A stretch of DNA of 64,000 nt from Novosphingobium nitrogenifigens DSM 19370 (GCF_000192575.1 NZ_GL876927.1:129438-193437), one strand, 5' to 3'. Positions 27,956 to 37,846 are shown, counted from the first letter of the stretch. Numbers and translations are program-made. The notes: generated from the sequence alone by a model not told the origin.

Positions 27956-29908
27956 TCAGCGCAGGAAACGCGCCGCCCAAAGCAGCCATTCCGGGCGCCC
28001 GGATGCGGCACCGAGCAGGGTCGAAACCGGCCCTGCTCCGCCCCCGATCGCCTGCCCGGCAAAGCCCCGTTCGAGCCCCGCGCATTCGAGGCAATAGGCC
28101 TGCGCGCCGCGCGCGCCCATCAGCACGTCGAGATCACTCGCCATGCGTCCGGCCAGAACGAACTGCGCCGTCGCCACCCGCGCGGCCAGATCGTGACCAC
28201 CACCGGCATAGACGGCCGAACCGTCGCTGTCGGTGCTGCCGTCATCGTCGGACGAGAGCAATTGCGCGATCATGCCCGAAAGCGACCCCGCTTCCTCACC
28301 CAGGTAAGTAGGGTGCCATTTGGTCGCCCCGGCCTTGCCCGCGACCCAGTTCAGCGCATTGTCGAGATTGCCGAATTCGTCGACCAGCCCGATCTGCCGC
28401 GCGGTTCCCCCGTCCCAGACGCGGCCCTGCGCGATCCGGTCGACATCGGCATAGCTCTTGTGCCGCGAGGCCGAGACGAGCCCGACGAAACGGTGATAGC
28501 CCGCATCGATCTCGGTCTGGAGCACGGCTTCCATCTCGGGCGAGAATCCGCCGAGGATGCTCGGCTGTCCCGAGAGCGGAGTCGTGCGCAGCCCGTCCGT
28601 CGTCACCCCGAACTTGGCGAGGCTGTCCTCAAAGCTCGGGATCACGGCAAAGATCCCGATCGAGCCGGTGATCGTCGCCGGTTCGGCAAAGATGCGATCG
28701 GCCGGCGTCGAGACCCAATAGCCGCCGCTCGCGGCCAGATTGCCCATCGAGACGGCGACCGGAAGGCCACTCGCCTTGAACCGCTCGACCGCCGCGCGGA
28801 TCCGTTCCGCGCCGGTGACCGAGCCCCCCGGCGAATCGACCCGCAGCACCATCCCGGCATAGTCGCCGCTTGCCGTGGCCCGGTCGATCAGCGCGGCGAT
28901 ACGGTCGCCACCGGCAACACCGGGCCCCGCATTCCCGTCGACGATCGCGCCCTCGACATTGACGACGGCAATCGCCTTACCACCCTTTTGAGCAGGAAGA
29001 TCAGCAAGATAGGCCCCAAGACGCGTGGCCTTGTACCCGCCCAATCCCTGATCGCGGTCGCCACCGACGATTTCGGCCGCGCGCTTTCCAAAGGCCACCT
29101 TGTCGCCGATGCGATCGACGAGCCCGGCCGCCTTGGCCGCTTCGGCGGCATTGCCATCCGACGCCGCAAGCCATTTCACCGGATCGCTCGTCACCAGCGC
29201 GAGATTGGCGCGCGGACGGGCCTTTTTCACTTCGGCCAGCCAGTCGTGCCAGACGGCGGTGTAGACGGCGGTCTCGGCCTCGCGCGCCTCGGGCGAGAGC
29301 GAATCGCGGATATAGGGCTCGACCGCGCTCTTGTAGGTGCCGACCTTGAACACGTGCGCCTTCACTTTCAGGCGATCGAGCAACCCGTGATAGAACAGCA
29401 ACGTACCGCCGGGCCCGCGCACCATGACGCCGCCGAGCGGATCGACCCAGATCTCACTGGCATGGGCAGCCAGTTGCAGGGCGTCGTCGTCATAGAGCAC
29501 CGCGCGCACCAACACGGGCTTGCCCGCGCCGCGCACTTTGTCGAGCGCCTCGCCAAGGCGCGAGAGCGTGACCTGTCCGGCCCCGCCGAACCCTTCGAGA
29601 TCGAGCGTGACCGCACGGATGCGGGTATCGGTCGCGGCCGCCTCGATCGCGCGCACGAGATCGTGTGCGACGTACTGGCGATGCGCGCCGTCCCCGTCGA
29701 GCAGCAGTTCGCTCGGCGCGATTCGCGCCTTTTCCTCGACCACCGGGCCGTCGAGCGTGATCGCCAGCGCGCCTTCCTTCACGCGCCCCGGCATCGGCCG
29801 CGATGACAGCGCGAGCGAGAGCGTGCCGAAAAACAACAGGAGAAGGAGGAGAACGAGCCCATCCTTGATGGCGACGAGGATTTTCCAGACAGCGCGTGCG
29901 AACTTCAT
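27956..29908 (-). CDS. sppA: Signal peptide peptidase SppA, 67K type
   Basis: 650 aa, the two-domain long form. One N-terminal membrane anchor (about 17-35), then two S49 peptidase domains. The general-base Lys is in VGTYKSAVEPY (about residue 193) in the first domain and the nucleophile Ser in GNLAASGGYW (about residue 394) in the second, as in the E. coli enzyme, where the dyad is split between the halves. It degrades cleaved signal peptides in the inner membrane. Divergent from pyrB across 84 bp. Confidence 0.95.
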   Translation of the reverse strand: MKFARAVWKILVAIKDGLVLLLLLLFFGTLSLALSSRPMPGRVKEGALAITLDGPVVEEKARIAPSELLLDGDGAHRQYVAHDLVRAIEAAATDTRIRAVTLDLEGFGGAGQVTLSRLGEALDKVRGAGKPVLVRAVLYDDDALQLAAHASEIWVDPLGGVMVRGPGGTLLFYHGLLDRLKVKAHVFKVGTYKSAVEPYIRDSLSPEAREAETAVYTAVWHDWLAEVKKARPRANLALVTSDPVKWLAASDGNAAEAAKAAGLVDRIGDKVAFGKRAAEIVGGDRDQGLGGYKATRLGAYLADLPAQKGGKAIAVVNVEGAIVDGNAGPGVAGGDRIAALIDRATASGDYAGMVLRVDSPGGSVTGAERIRAAVERFKASGLPVAVSMGNLAASGGYWVSTPADRIFAEPATITGSIGIFAVIPSFEDSLAKFGVTTDGLRTTPLSGQPSILGGFSPEMEAVLQTEIDAGYHRFVGLVSASRHKSYADVDRIAQGRVWDGGTARQIGLVDEFGNLDNALNWVAGKAGATKWHPTYLGEEAGSLSGMIAQLLSSDDDGSTDSDGSAVYAGGGHDLAARVATAQFVLAGRMASDLDVLMGARGAQAYCLECAGLERGFAGQAIGGGAGPVSTLLGAASGRPEWLLWAARFLR

Positions 29909-29992
29909 GGGGGATATCTATGGGTCATTGCTGCATTGCGCCAGTTGAAACACTTGGCATCCCATCGCTTCGTCCCTAGGGGGTAGTCTTCG

Positions 29993-31042
29993 ATGCAACC
30001 ATCGAACCCATCCAGCCCATCGCAGCCGGCCCGCGCCTATCCAGAAGGCGGCCTGGCGTTTCCTCATCGCAACCTGACCGGTATCGGCCAGCTCGCGCGG
30101 CATGAGATCCTCTATCTGCTCGACGAGGCCGAGCAGTGGGTCGAACTCAACCGCCAGTCGCAAAAGCGCGCGGGGCTCTTGTCGGGCCTCACGATCATCA
30201 ACGCCTTTTTCGAGAACTCGACCCGCACGCTGCTGTCCTTCGAGATCGCGGGCAAGCGGCTCGGCGCCGACGTCGTCAACATGCACGCGGCCAATTCGAG
30301 CGTGAAGAAGGGCGAAACGCTGATCGATACCGCGATCACGCTCAACGCCATGCGCGCCGATGCCATCGTCATCCGCCACGCCAGTTCGGGCGCCGTCCGC
30401 CTGATCGCGAACAAGGTCGATTGCCCCGTGCTCAATGCCGGGGATGGGCAGCACGAACACCCGACGCAGGCCCTGCTCGACGCGCTGACCATCCGTCACG
30501 CGCTGCACCTGCCGCGCGGCAGCGACCTCAACGGGCTGAAAGTGACGATCTGCGGGGACATCCTGCACAGCCGCGTCGCCCGTTCGAACATCCTGAGCCT
30601 GACCGCGCTGGGTGCCGAAATCCGCGTCTGCGCGCCGCCCGCGCTGATGCCTTCGGAAATCGAGGCGATGGGCGTCACCGTGTTCCACGACTTCGACGCC
30701 GCGCTCAAGGGCGCCAACATCGTCATGATGCTGCGCCTGCAGCAGGAACGCATGCAGGGCCAGTTCATCCCCAGCCCGCGCGAATATCGCCATCTCTACG
30801 GCCTGACGCTCGACCGTCTCGCCCGGGCCGAGGCCGACGCGCTGGTCATGCATCCCGGTCCCATGAACCGGGGTGTCGAAATCGACAGCCAGGTTGCCGA
30901 CCATGTCTCGCGCAGCCTGATCACCAATCAGGTCGAACGCGGCGTGGCCATTCGCATGGCCTGTCTCGAAGTGCTGACCCGCCGTGCGCGCGGCGTCGAA
31001 GGCTGGCTCCCGCTTGCCGCCAATAGCGGAGGCTTCGCATGA
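29993..31042 (+). CDS. pyrB: Aspartate carbamoyltransferase catalytic subunit
   Basis: 349 aa. Carbamoyl-phosphate site [12 protein letters not shown] (about 70-80), the loop [23 protein letters not shown], and the aspartate-domain motif [11 protein letters not shown]. Catalyses the first committed step of pyrimidine synthesis, carbamoyl phosphate plus aspartate to carbamoyl aspartate. The next gene overlaps it by 4 bp and encodes an inactive dihydroorotase homologue, as in class A ATCases of Pseudomonas type, where both polypeptides form a dodecamer. Confidence 0.97.
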   Translation: MQPSNPSSPSQPARAYPEGGLAFPHRNLTGIGQLARHEILYLLDEAEQWVELNRQSQKRAGLLSGLTIINAFFENSTRTLLSFEIAGKRLGADVVNMHAANSSVKKGETLIDTAITLNAMRADAIVIRHASSGAVRLIANKVDCPVLNAGDGQHEHPTQALLDALTIRHALHLPRGSDLNGLKVTICGDILHSRVARSNILSLTALGAEIRVCAPPALMPSEIEAMGVTVFHDFDAALKGANIVMMLRLQQERMQGQFIPSPREYRHLYGLTLDRLARAEADALVMHPGPMNRGVEIDSQVADHVSRSLITNQVERGVAIRMACLEVLTRRARGVEGWLPLAANSGGFA

Positions 31043-32268
31043 TTCCCCGTCCCGTCACCATCACCGGCGGCCGTCTCGTCCTGCCCGAAGGCGCCCCGCA
31101 ACCGGGCGCCATCCGCCTTGTCGAAGGGCGCATCGCCGAAATCGGCGCGATCCAGCCGCAGCCGGGCGACACCGTTTTCGATGCCGCCGGGCAACTCGTC
31201 GCCCCCGGCCTTGTCGATCTGGGCGTCTTTGCCGTCGACAAGCCCGCGTTCCATTTCGGCGGGATCACCCGTGCCGCGCTGATGCCCGATCAGGGACCGC
31301 CGCTCGATCACCCTGCCCGCGTCCGCTTTGCCGCGCAATCGGGCAAGCCCGACATGTGGGTCCACCCGCTCGCCGCCGCGACGCGGGGCCTTGAAGGCAA
31401 CGAGATGGCCGAACTCGCGCTCATGCGCGAAGCCGGTGCGCGCGCGGTCGCGACCGGACGCCGCTGGATCGGCGATTCGGGCGTCATGGCCCGCCTGCTC
31501 AGCTATTGCGCCATGCTCGACCTCACCGTCGTCACCCATGCCGAAGATGCCGGAATCGTGGGACAGGCGGTTGCGACCGCCGGGGAAATGGCAACCCGCC
31601 TCGGCCTGCCCAGCGCGCCTGCCGAAGCCGAAGCGCTGGCGGTGTCGCGCGACATTGCCCTTGCCGAGTTGACCGGTGCGCATGTCCATTTCCGGCAAGT
31701 GACCACTGCCCGCGCGCTCGATCTCGTCCGCGCGGCCAAGGCACGCGGCATTCGCGTGACGGCCGGGGTCACCCCTGCGCATTTCATGCTGTCGGATCTC
31801 GAACTCGTCGATTTCCGCACGTTCAGCCGCATGTCGCCGCCGCTGCGTCAGGATGCCGACCGGCGCGCGGTCATTGCCGCCATCGCCGACGGCACGATCG
31901 ACGTGATCTCGTCGGGCCACGATCCGCGCGGTCCCGAGGACAAGCGGCTGCCCTTTGCCGATGCCGAACCGGGCATGGCCGGCGCTGAAACGCTGTTGCC
32001 ATTGACGCTGACACTGGTGCGGGACGGGCACATCGACATGGCGCGCGCCTTCGACCTGCTCGCCGGGACTGCCGCTCGCCTGCTCAAGGTCAATGCCGGG
32101 GTTCTGGCCGTCGGCGCAGAAGCGGACATCGCGATCGTCGATCCCGAGCGTCCGTGGATCGTCTCGTCCGACAAGATGGCGGCCAGCGCAGGCAACACCC
32201 CGTTCGACCGTCGCCCGGTCGAAGGACGCGTGACCGCGCTGTTCAAGGGCGGCACGCAGATCGACTGA
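31039..32268 (+). CDS. pyrX: Dihydroorotase-like non-catalytic subunit of ATCase (PyrC'/PyrX)
   Basis: 409 aa with an amidohydrolase (dihydroorotase) fold, but the metal-binding HxH near residue 60, normally PGLIDxHVH, reads PGLVDLGVF. The late catalytic Asp motif, normally TDHAPH, reads SSGHDPR. The second-shell THAEDAG and HVHFRQV remain. Loss of the HxH means it should not bind the catalytic metals. In Pseudomonas-type class A ATCase such a pseudo-DHOase is required for assembly or activity of PyrB. The ATGA overlap with pyrB supports stoichiometric co-production. An active pyrC is expected elsewhere. Confidence 0.88.
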   Translation: MIPRPVTITGGRLVLPEGAPQPGAIRLVEGRIAEIGAIQPQPGDTVFDAAGQLVAPGLVDLGVFAVDKPAFHFGGITRAALMPDQGPPLDHPARVRFAAQSGKPDMWVHPLAAATRGLEGNEMAELALMREAGARAVATGRRWIGDSGVMARLLSYCAMLDLTVVTHAEDAGIVGQAVATAGEMATRLGLPSAPAEAEALAVSRDIALAELTGAHVHFRQVTTARALDLVRAAKARGIRVTAGVTPAHFMLSDLELVDFRTFSRMSPPLRQDADRRAVIAAIADGTIDVISSGHDPRGPEDKRLPFADAEPGMAGAETLLPLTLTLVRDGHIDMARAFDLLAGTAARLLKVNAGVLAVGAEADIAIVDPERPWIVSSDKMAASAGNTPFDRRPVEGRVTALFKGGTQID

Positions 32269-32310
32269 TCGACTGCCGCAGCGGCCCTTGAAATAGTGGT
32301 GCCTAAAACG

Positions 32311-32350
32311 AAAAAGGGCCCCGGAGCAGCGCTGCTCCGGGGCCCTTTTT
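32311..32350. terminator. Bidirectional terminator after pyrX
   Basis: A perfect 40-bp palindrome: A5, GGGCCCCGGAGCAGC, its exact complement, then T5 and one more T. Shared by pyrX (plus) and the TPR-SPOR gene (minus). Confidence 0.92.
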
Positions 32351-32364
32351 TCTCGGCATGCCGA

Positions 32365-33762
32365 TCAGCGTCGCGCGGTTCGTGCCGGTAGCGGATGAAC
32401 CGGCGCCGCGCTTGCAGTCTGGATCGTGCCCGGCCGTCCGGCGGAATTCATCGCCATGACAAGGCACGTATCGCCATGCGAGCGCAGCGAACCGCACAGG
32501 GCATTGGCCGAGGCCTGCCCGACGAAGCCGATCGCCTGAACCCGCCAGAAATCGTGGCCATGGACATTGACCCGCACGATCAGGCTGCGATGCCCGGCAA
32601 GACGCGGATCGTGAGTTGAAAAATGCTGCCAGGCGCGCTTGGCCCCGTCTTCGGACCCGAAAGCACCGAGCTGGACGAGATGCGTGCCCACTCCGGTTTT
32701 GCCACCGGTTTCGACACCAGTTCCAGTCGGGGCCTTGACCATCGGAACGCTGCGGACGGCGGGCGTCGGATGAAACGCCACCGGCTTTACGACGGCGTCA
32801 TGCACCACCACCGGAGCCCGCACCGGGACGACCGGCGCAGCCGCCGGAACGGCAGCGGCCGGTCGTGACGGCGGCAGATCGACGCGGGCCAGAACCGCCG
32901 ACTGCGAGGGATCCGAAGCGGGCAGTTCCGCGTCGGCATGGGCCGAGGCGGGAACGATGGCCGGTGCAGGAGCGGGCTGGACCGGGGCAGGCGCAGCGCC
33001 TGCCTGGGCCGGAGCAATCTGGGCCGGAGCCGGAAAATTGGCGAGAGCCAGAGCCTGCGGCTGGCCGCTGTCACCGCGCACCGGCGCGCCGATCATGGCG
33101 GCAACCCGGCGACGCGAATCATCCGGACGCGCGGTCAGAGCCCAGCTTTGCAGACGCGCGCCGACCTTGTCGGCGGGAACGTCCTGCGCTGCCATGATCT
33201 GCGCTTCGCTCCACGATCCGTTGAGAGCATAGGCATAAGCGAGGTTCTGGCGAACCTTGGGCGTGTTCTGGCCATTGCGAATGGCATTGGTCAGCACACC
33301 GACGCCACGGTCGGTCTGTCCCGCCATCACCAGCGCGAGCCCCATGTCGGCAGCCGGAATGACATCGCCATAGGTGTTGAGCGTGTCGATCGCGGCCGCA
33401 TTGTGCCCAAGCGCCAGATCGGTCAGCACGAGCCCGAGTGCGGAACGGCTGCTGTCCTCGCCCAGTTCGATGGCATCGGAAAACGCCTGTCGCGCCGATT
33501 CGAAGCGGCCTTCACGCAAATAGGCATTGCCGAGCAGCATCCGCAGCGAGGCATTGCGCCCGTCGCTCGCGACCGCCTGTTCGGCAAGCGTCACGGCCTG
33601 AGCCGAATCGCCCTTGGCGAGAGCCGCCTGCGCGCTGTCGGCCAGTTTGTCCGGATGGGGCGCATGGCTCGAACATCCAGAGAGCATGGTAACGCCGAGC
33701 AGGCTGCCGATGACGACAGCACGGCGCGAAGCGCGAGAGCAAGCGGCAAGACGATCGATCAT
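32365..33762 (-). CDS. TPR-SPOR lipoprotein
   Basis: 465 aa from the ATG at 33762, which overlaps the upstream stop by 4 bp. The signal peptide ends in a lipobox (MLSGC, lipidation on Cys). TPR-like repeats fill about 45-200, a Pro/Ala-rich linker about 230-350, and a SPOR domain the C-terminus (HLVQLGAFGSEDGAKRAW ... FWRVQAIGFVGQASA). SPOR domains bind glycan strands stripped of stem peptides, typically at the septum. Third gene of the ParA / RHH-like / SPOR operon, ending at the shared terminator. A septal or envelope role is inferred. Confidence 0.82.
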   Translation of the reverse strand: MIDRLAACSRASRRAVVIGSLLGVTMLSGCSSHAPHPDKLADSAQAALAKGDSAQAVTLAEQAVASDGRNASLRMLLGNAYLREGRFESARQAFSDAIELGEDSSRSALGLVLTDLALGHNAAAIDTLNTYGDVIPAADMGLALVMAGQTDRGVGVLTNAIRNGQNTPKVRQNLAYAYALNGSWSEAQIMAAQDVPADKVGARLQSWALTARPDDSRRRVAAMIGAPVRGDSGQPQALALANFPAPAQIAPAQAGAAPAPVQPAPAPAIVPASAHADAELPASDPSQSAVLARVDLPPSRPAAAVPAAAPVVPVRAPVVVHDAVVKPVAFHPTPAVRSVPMVKAPTGTGVETGGKTGVGTHLVQLGAFGSEDGAKRAWQHFSTHDPRLAGHRSLIVRVNVHGHDFWRVQAIGFVGQASANALCGSLRSHGDTCLVMAMNSAGRPGTIQTASAAPVHPLPARTARR

Positions 33763-34424
33763 GATTCGTTTCCGGTCCAAAGGCGACGCGGGCGCATGAC
33801 CACCGGATAGACCGGTTCGGACGTGCCCCCCCTCCCAAGATTATCCAGCGTCCCCAAACAATCCTGCGCCCCCGCGCAGTCCTGTGTCACAACGTAATCA
33901 GCCAGCGCGTCGAGCAGAACTTTCTGCGCGCTGCGCCCCTGTTCAGCGACGAGACGGCGCAAGCTGGCATGCTGCGCCGGATCGAGCCGCAAAGTGAAAG
34001 CTACCCGGCGGTCGCGCCGTGCCGGGGCCGCATCTGCAGACGGCTCCACGGCGAAAGTCTCTGCAGCGGGCGCCAGCGGGATCGGCGCGGCGGCCGCCGA
34101 ACCGGTTCGCGCGACGCCAAGGGCATCGGCCAGCCGGGCCATGCGATTGACCACTTCGGGAACCGCATGAGTCGAATTTGCCGCATCGGTGATTTCGACA
34201 CCCGCGCCATCGAGGGTCGAAGGGTTAACCCCTTCGATGTCGGTGAAAGGCACGTCGGTGGAAACGGGCGCGATCTCGAACGCCAAAGCCGCTTCCGGAT
34301 CGGCCCCCGGCTCGTGAACGAGGGGCGCTTCATGAACAAAGGTCAGGGGAACGCGACGCCGTGCGCGAGCGCGGGACAAAAGCCCTGCGCCCAGTGAAGC
34401 CAGCGGTTTGATCCCTCCTGCCAT
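33759..34424 (-). CDS. RHH-like DNA-binding or adaptor protein next to ParA
   Basis: 221 aa. Start chosen at the second of two adjacent ATGs (34427/34424) for better spacing from GAGAGG. The N-terminal 25 residues are basic (LLSRARARRRVPLTF), the middle is acidic and low in predicted structure, and about residues 140-190 hold a ribbon-helix-helix-like segment (VAFTLRLDPAQHASLRRL ... AQKVLLDALADYV). It follows ParA by 10 nt and overlaps the SPOR gene by 4 bp. A ParB-like or cargo-adaptor partner of the ParA is a reasonable guess; no known family is recognised beyond the RHH similarity. Confidence 0.65.
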   Translation of the reverse strand: MAGGIKPLASLGAGLLSRARARRRVPLTFVHEAPLVHEPGADPEAALAFEIAPVSTDVPFTDIEGVNPSTLDGAGVEITDAANSTHAVPEVVNRMARLADALGVARTGSAAAAPIPLAPAAETFAVEPSADAAPARRDRRVAFTLRLDPAQHASLRRLVAEQGRSAQKVLLDALADYVVTQDCAGAQDCLGTLDNLGRGGTSEPVYPVVMRPRRLWTGNES

Positions 34425-34434
34425 CATCACCCTC

Positions 34435-35160
34435 TCAAGACCCGATGACGCGGCGGCCAAAGCCGCTACCGGCCGGGCGGGGCAGGCTACCCGCCATGCT
34501 GGCCGTGGCGTGGGGCACGGCAAAGACCGTGCGGCGGAAATTCTTTTCGAGCCGTTCGGAGATGTAGCTCCACAGCGCGGCGATCTCGATCGCCGACTTG
34601 CCGGTAGGATCGACTTCCATGACGGTGCGCCCGTCGATCATCGAGGCGGCAAAATCGGTGCGATGATGGACCGTGACCGGGGCCACCGTGCCGTGCTGGC
34701 TCAGCGCGACAGCGGCTTCGGCAGTGATCCGGGCCTTGGGCGTTGCCGAGTTGACCACGAAAATCAAAGGCTTGCCTGCACGCTCGCAAAGCTCGACCGT
34801 TGCCCCGACGGCCCGCAAGTCGTGCGGGCTGGGGCGAGTGGGCACCACGATCAGCTCGGAAACCTGGATCACCGACTGGATCGCCATGGTGATCGCGGGC
34901 GGCGTGTCGATGACCGCCAGCTTGAAGCCCTGCTGGCGCAGGAGCGCAAGGTCGGTCGCCAGCCGTGCCACGCTGGTCTGGGCAAAGGCGGGATATTCGG
35001 CTTCGCGCTCGTTCCACCATTCGGTGAGCGATCCTTGCGGATCGATGTCGATCAGGACCACCGGCCCAGCGCCCGCGCGCTGTGCCTGGACGGCCAGATG
35101 CCCCGACAAGGTAGTCTTGCCGGAACCCCCTTTTTGCGAAGCCAGTGCAAGTACGCGCAA
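34435..35160 (-). CDS. ParA/MinD-family ATPase (orphan)
   Basis: 241 aa. Deviant Walker A QKGGSGKTTLSGHLA with the signature Lys (residues 9-16), Walker A' IDIDPQGSLTEWW, Walker B VIDTPPAI. It is short, has no N-terminal HTH and no adjacent parB or parS-like repeats, so it is not the chromosomal Soj. Members of this class position plasmids, chemoreceptor arrays, carboxysomes or other cargo using the nucleoid as matrix. It heads an operon with an RHH-like protein and a SPOR lipoprotein, suggesting a link to envelope or division. It also differs from MipZ, which is longer. Confidence 0.88.
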   Translation of the reverse strand: MRVLALASQKGGSGKTTLSGHLAVQAQRAGAGPVVLIDIDPQGSLTEWWNEREAEYPAFAQTSVARLATDLALLRQQGFKLAVIDTPPAITMAIQSVIQVSELIVVPTRPSPHDLRAVGATVELCERAGKPLIFVVNSATPKARITAEAAVALSQHGTVAPVTVHHRTDFAASMIDGRTVMEVDPTGKSAIEIAALWSYISERLEKNFRRTVFAVPHATASMAGSLPRPAGSGFGRRVIGS

Positions 35161-35439
35161 CGCTTTTCCCCGTGCTAACCTGTATGGTTGTCAGCCCCCA
35201 GCGATTGCAGAAGTCCCTCAAATTTTGGTTAACCGGCGCGCCATTCGGGGATTTTCACCGCAGATAACGGTAAAAACAGACGATCCTCGCCCATGAACCA
35301 ATCCCGCGATGGGCCCATAATCGCCCTGCAACAGTCCGGTAATCATGTTAGGGGGCTCGCGGTGAATACGGATTCGTTTACCGCTATCCGTTATGAAATC
35401 AGGCACCGCACAAGCGGTTCGGGTGGAGGTCCTTTAACG
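35161..35439. promoter_or_regulatory. Divergent promoter region between the two SPOR-containing units
   Basis: 279 bp between the ParA operon and the Sel1-SPOR gene. It contains GGTTAACC (near 35225) and inverted copies of ATAACGGTAAA-like and TTTACCG..CCGTTAT sequence (near 35265 and 35370-35395). Promoters for both directions must lie here; the elements are not resolved. Confidence 0.35.
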
Positions 35440-36618
35440 ATGGTGCTTGGCGACATGCTGAAACTGGGCCGCATGACGCGGCTGGCGATCAGTCTGTCGG
35501 CCGGTCTTCTCATGATCGGCGCGCTGCCCGCCCATGCCGACGTGAAGGACGGAGTCGATGCGTGGAGTCGCGGCGACTATGACACCGCCGTCGCGCAATG
35601 GCAGGGCCCGGCGGCCAAGGGCGATCCCGACGCCATGTTCAACATGGGACAGGCCTACAAGCTGGGCCGCGGCGTGCCGCAAAACCTGGCCAAGGCCGAG
35701 GATTTCTACCGCCGCGCCGCGCAAAAGGGACATATCCGCGCCGCCGACAACTATGGCGTCCTGTTGTTCCAGAGCCACCGGCAGGCCGAAGCCCTGCCCT
35801 GGCTGAGCGCCTCGGCCGATCGCGGGGAACCGCGCGCGCTCTATATTCTGGGCATTGCCACCTATAACGGCGAATTCGTGCCCAAGGACCCGGTGCGGGC
35901 CTATGCACTGATGACCCGCGCCGCCGGGACCGGGCTGGCGCCTGCCATGACCAGCCTTGCCTCGATGAACGCGACCATGCCGCTCAACCAGCGGCAGATG
36001 GGCGCCGCCCTTGCCGAGGACATGGAGCGCAAGACGACAGCCACCCGCGCCCGGGAAATGAGCGCCGCCGATCTCGGCAGCAAGCCTGTCGCGCCGGGCT
36101 CGGCCGGAACGCCGTCGACGGCGGCCGTGTCGCCGATCGAGCGCGCCGCCGTTGCCGCCGCCACGCCGCGACCGGCTCGTACCGATGGGGCCGTGACTGC
36201 CGGGGCCGATTTCGCCAATCCGGTCACACTGCCGCCGCGCCCGAGCCACATGCCCGCTGCGACGGCCAAGCCCGTGACAACCAAGCCCGTGACAGCCAAA
36301 CCCACTCCGCCGCCCTCCCCCATCAAGCAAACCACCGTCAAGCAAACCGCCATCGCCAAGGCTGCCCCCAAACCGACGTCTCCGGCCAAAGCCGAAGGGA
36401 CTTGGCGCATTCAATTTGGCGCATTCGGGCAAAAGGCCAATGCCGACGCGCTCTGGGCCAAAGTCCATGCGCGGCCCGAAGTGGCGGGGCATCCCCGCAT
36501 CGACGAAGGATCGGGCCTGTCCCGGCTGCAGGCAGGCGGCTATTCCCAAGCGCAGGCCGAACACGCCTGTACCGCGCTCAAGGCTGCCGGCCTGACCTGT
36601 CTTGTCACCGCCCACTGA
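35440..36618 (+). CDS. Sel1-repeat and SPOR domain protein, exported
   Basis: 392 aa from the ATG at 35440 with a GGAGG site upstream. The signal peptide ends near LPAHA|DVK. Sel1-like/TPR repeats occupy about 35-190 (GDPDAMFNMGQAYKLGRGV, GEPRALYILGIATYNGEFV), followed by a Pro/Ala/Thr/Lys linker and a C-terminal SPOR domain (WRIQFGAFGQKANADALWAK ... RLQAGGYSQAQAEHAC). Periplasmic septal peptidoglycan binding is the expected role. Same domain plan as the lipoprotein of the divergent operon. Confidence 0.85.
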   Translation: MVLGDMLKLGRMTRLAISLSAGLLMIGALPAHADVKDGVDAWSRGDYDTAVAQWQGPAAKGDPDAMFNMGQAYKLGRGVPQNLAKAEDFYRRAAQKGHIRAADNYGVLLFQSHRQAEALPWLSASADRGEPRALYILGIATYNGEFVPKDPVRAYALMTRAAGTGLAPAMTSLASMNATMPLNQRQMGAALAEDMERKTTATRAREMSAADLGSKPVAPGSAGTPSTAAVSPIERAAVAAATPRPARTDGAVTAGADFANPVTLPPRPSHMPAATAKPVTTKPVTAKPTPPPSPIKQTTVKQTAIAKAAPKPTSPAKAEGTWRIQFGAFGQKANADALWAKVHARPEVAGHPRIDEGSGLSRLQAGGYSQAQAEHACTALKAAGLTCLVTAH

Positions 36619-36640
36619 TACGCCAGTGAAGGGGACAGGG

Positions 36641-37846
36641 GTGAGCGGAACGCGAATCGCGGCGATCGATTTCGTGCGCGGGGTCGCCCTGCTCGGCATC
36701 CTGACGATCAACGTCACCGGATTCTGGGGGCCGACGCTCGCGAGTTTCAGCCCGCATCTGCCCCATGCCGAAGCGGGGGGCGATGCGTGGTTCCTGATCG
36801 CGTTCGTCCTGTTCGAAGGCAAGATGCGCGCGCTGTTCACCCTGCTGTTCGGGGCGAGCATGCTGCTTTTCATCGAAGCGGCAGAGAGGCGCGGTGCGCG
36901 GGGCGCGTGGATGCAGGCGCGGCGGCTCCTATGGCTCGCGCTGTTCGGCTATGCCCACTACCTCCTGCTGTGGTGGGGGGACATTCTCTTTCCCTATGCC
37001 TTGTGCGGGCTCTGCGCGCTGCTGCTCTACCGGCTTCAGGCCGCGCCGCTTGCCGCGATGGGTCTCGCGCTTTTTCTCCTGAGCCACGGGCTCGACACCA
37101 TCGGCGCGGTTCAGGGGATTGCCGCCGAGCAGGCCGTGCTTGCGGGCCACGGCCTTGCCGCCGACCGGATCGACGAACAGGACATGATGATGCGCATCGC
37201 GGCATCGCTTGCCGACGACCGCAGCGTGCTGGTGGCCCCGTTCCTCGCCGCGATCCGCCTGCGCCTGAGCCAGGCCCCGTGGCTGCCGTTCCAGACGACG
37301 GTCTCGACCTTTACCGAAACGCTGCCGCTGATGCTGATCGGCATGGGTCTTTATCGCAGCGGCCTGTGGAACGGCGCATGGAGCCGCCGCGCGCTCAAGG
37401 CGACCATGATCGGCGGGATCGGGATCGGCGGCGCCCTGACGCTGGGGCTGGCCGCATGGATCGCGGCCCGCGATTTCCCTCCGCGCGCGATGTTCGAAGT
37501 CATGCAGACGCTGACCGCGCTTCCCCATCTGTTGATGGCACTGGGCTATGCGGCGGGGCTGATGCGGCTCTGGCCCCGGCTTGCCCCCACTCGAATCGGG
37601 GTCATGCTCGCGGCGGCGGGACGCTGCGCTTTTACAAATTACCTCGGCACGACGATCCTGATGACCGCGATCTTTTCGGGCTGGGGCCTCGGCCTTGCCG
37701 GGTGGATGCCGCGCGGATGGCTGCCGCTGTTCATTCCGCTGGGCTGGGCCGCGATGCTGTGCTGGCCGCAAGCATGGCTTGCCCGCCACCGCCAGGGACC
37801 GTTCGAAGCCGTCTGGCGCGCGCTGACCTGGTGGGGCGCCCGATGA
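36641..37846 (+). CDS. DUF418 family multi-pass membrane protein
   Basis: 401 aa from the GTG at 36641, preceded by AAGGGGACAGG; the longer frame starts with TTG inside the preceding gene. About eight to ten transmembrane helices. The N-terminal RIAAIDFVRGVALLGILTIN and the C-terminal GRCAFTNYLGTTIL segments are characteristic of DUF418/YeiB-like proteins. Function unknown; fold related to acyltransferase-3-like membrane proteins. Lies just after the Sel1-SPOR gene, possibly co-transcribed. Confidence 0.85.
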   Translation: MSGTRIAAIDFVRGVALLGILTINVTGFWGPTLASFSPHLPHAEAGGDAWFLIAFVLFEGKMRALFTLLFGASMLLFIEAAERRGARGAWMQARRLLWLALFGYAHYLLLWWGDILFPYALCGLCALLLYRLQAAPLAAMGLALFLLSHGLDTIGAVQGIAAEQAVLAGHGLAADRIDEQDMMMRIAASLADDRSVLVAPFLAAIRLRLSQAPWLPFQTTVSTFTETLPLMLIGMGLYRSGLWNGAWSRRALKATMIGGIGIGGALTLGLAAWIAARDFPPRAMFEVMQTLTALPHLLMALGYAAGLMRLWPRLAPTRIGVMLAAAGRCAFTNYLGTTILMTAIFSGWGLGLAGWMPRGWLPLFIPLGWAAMLCWPQAWLARHRQGPFEAVWRALTWWGAR

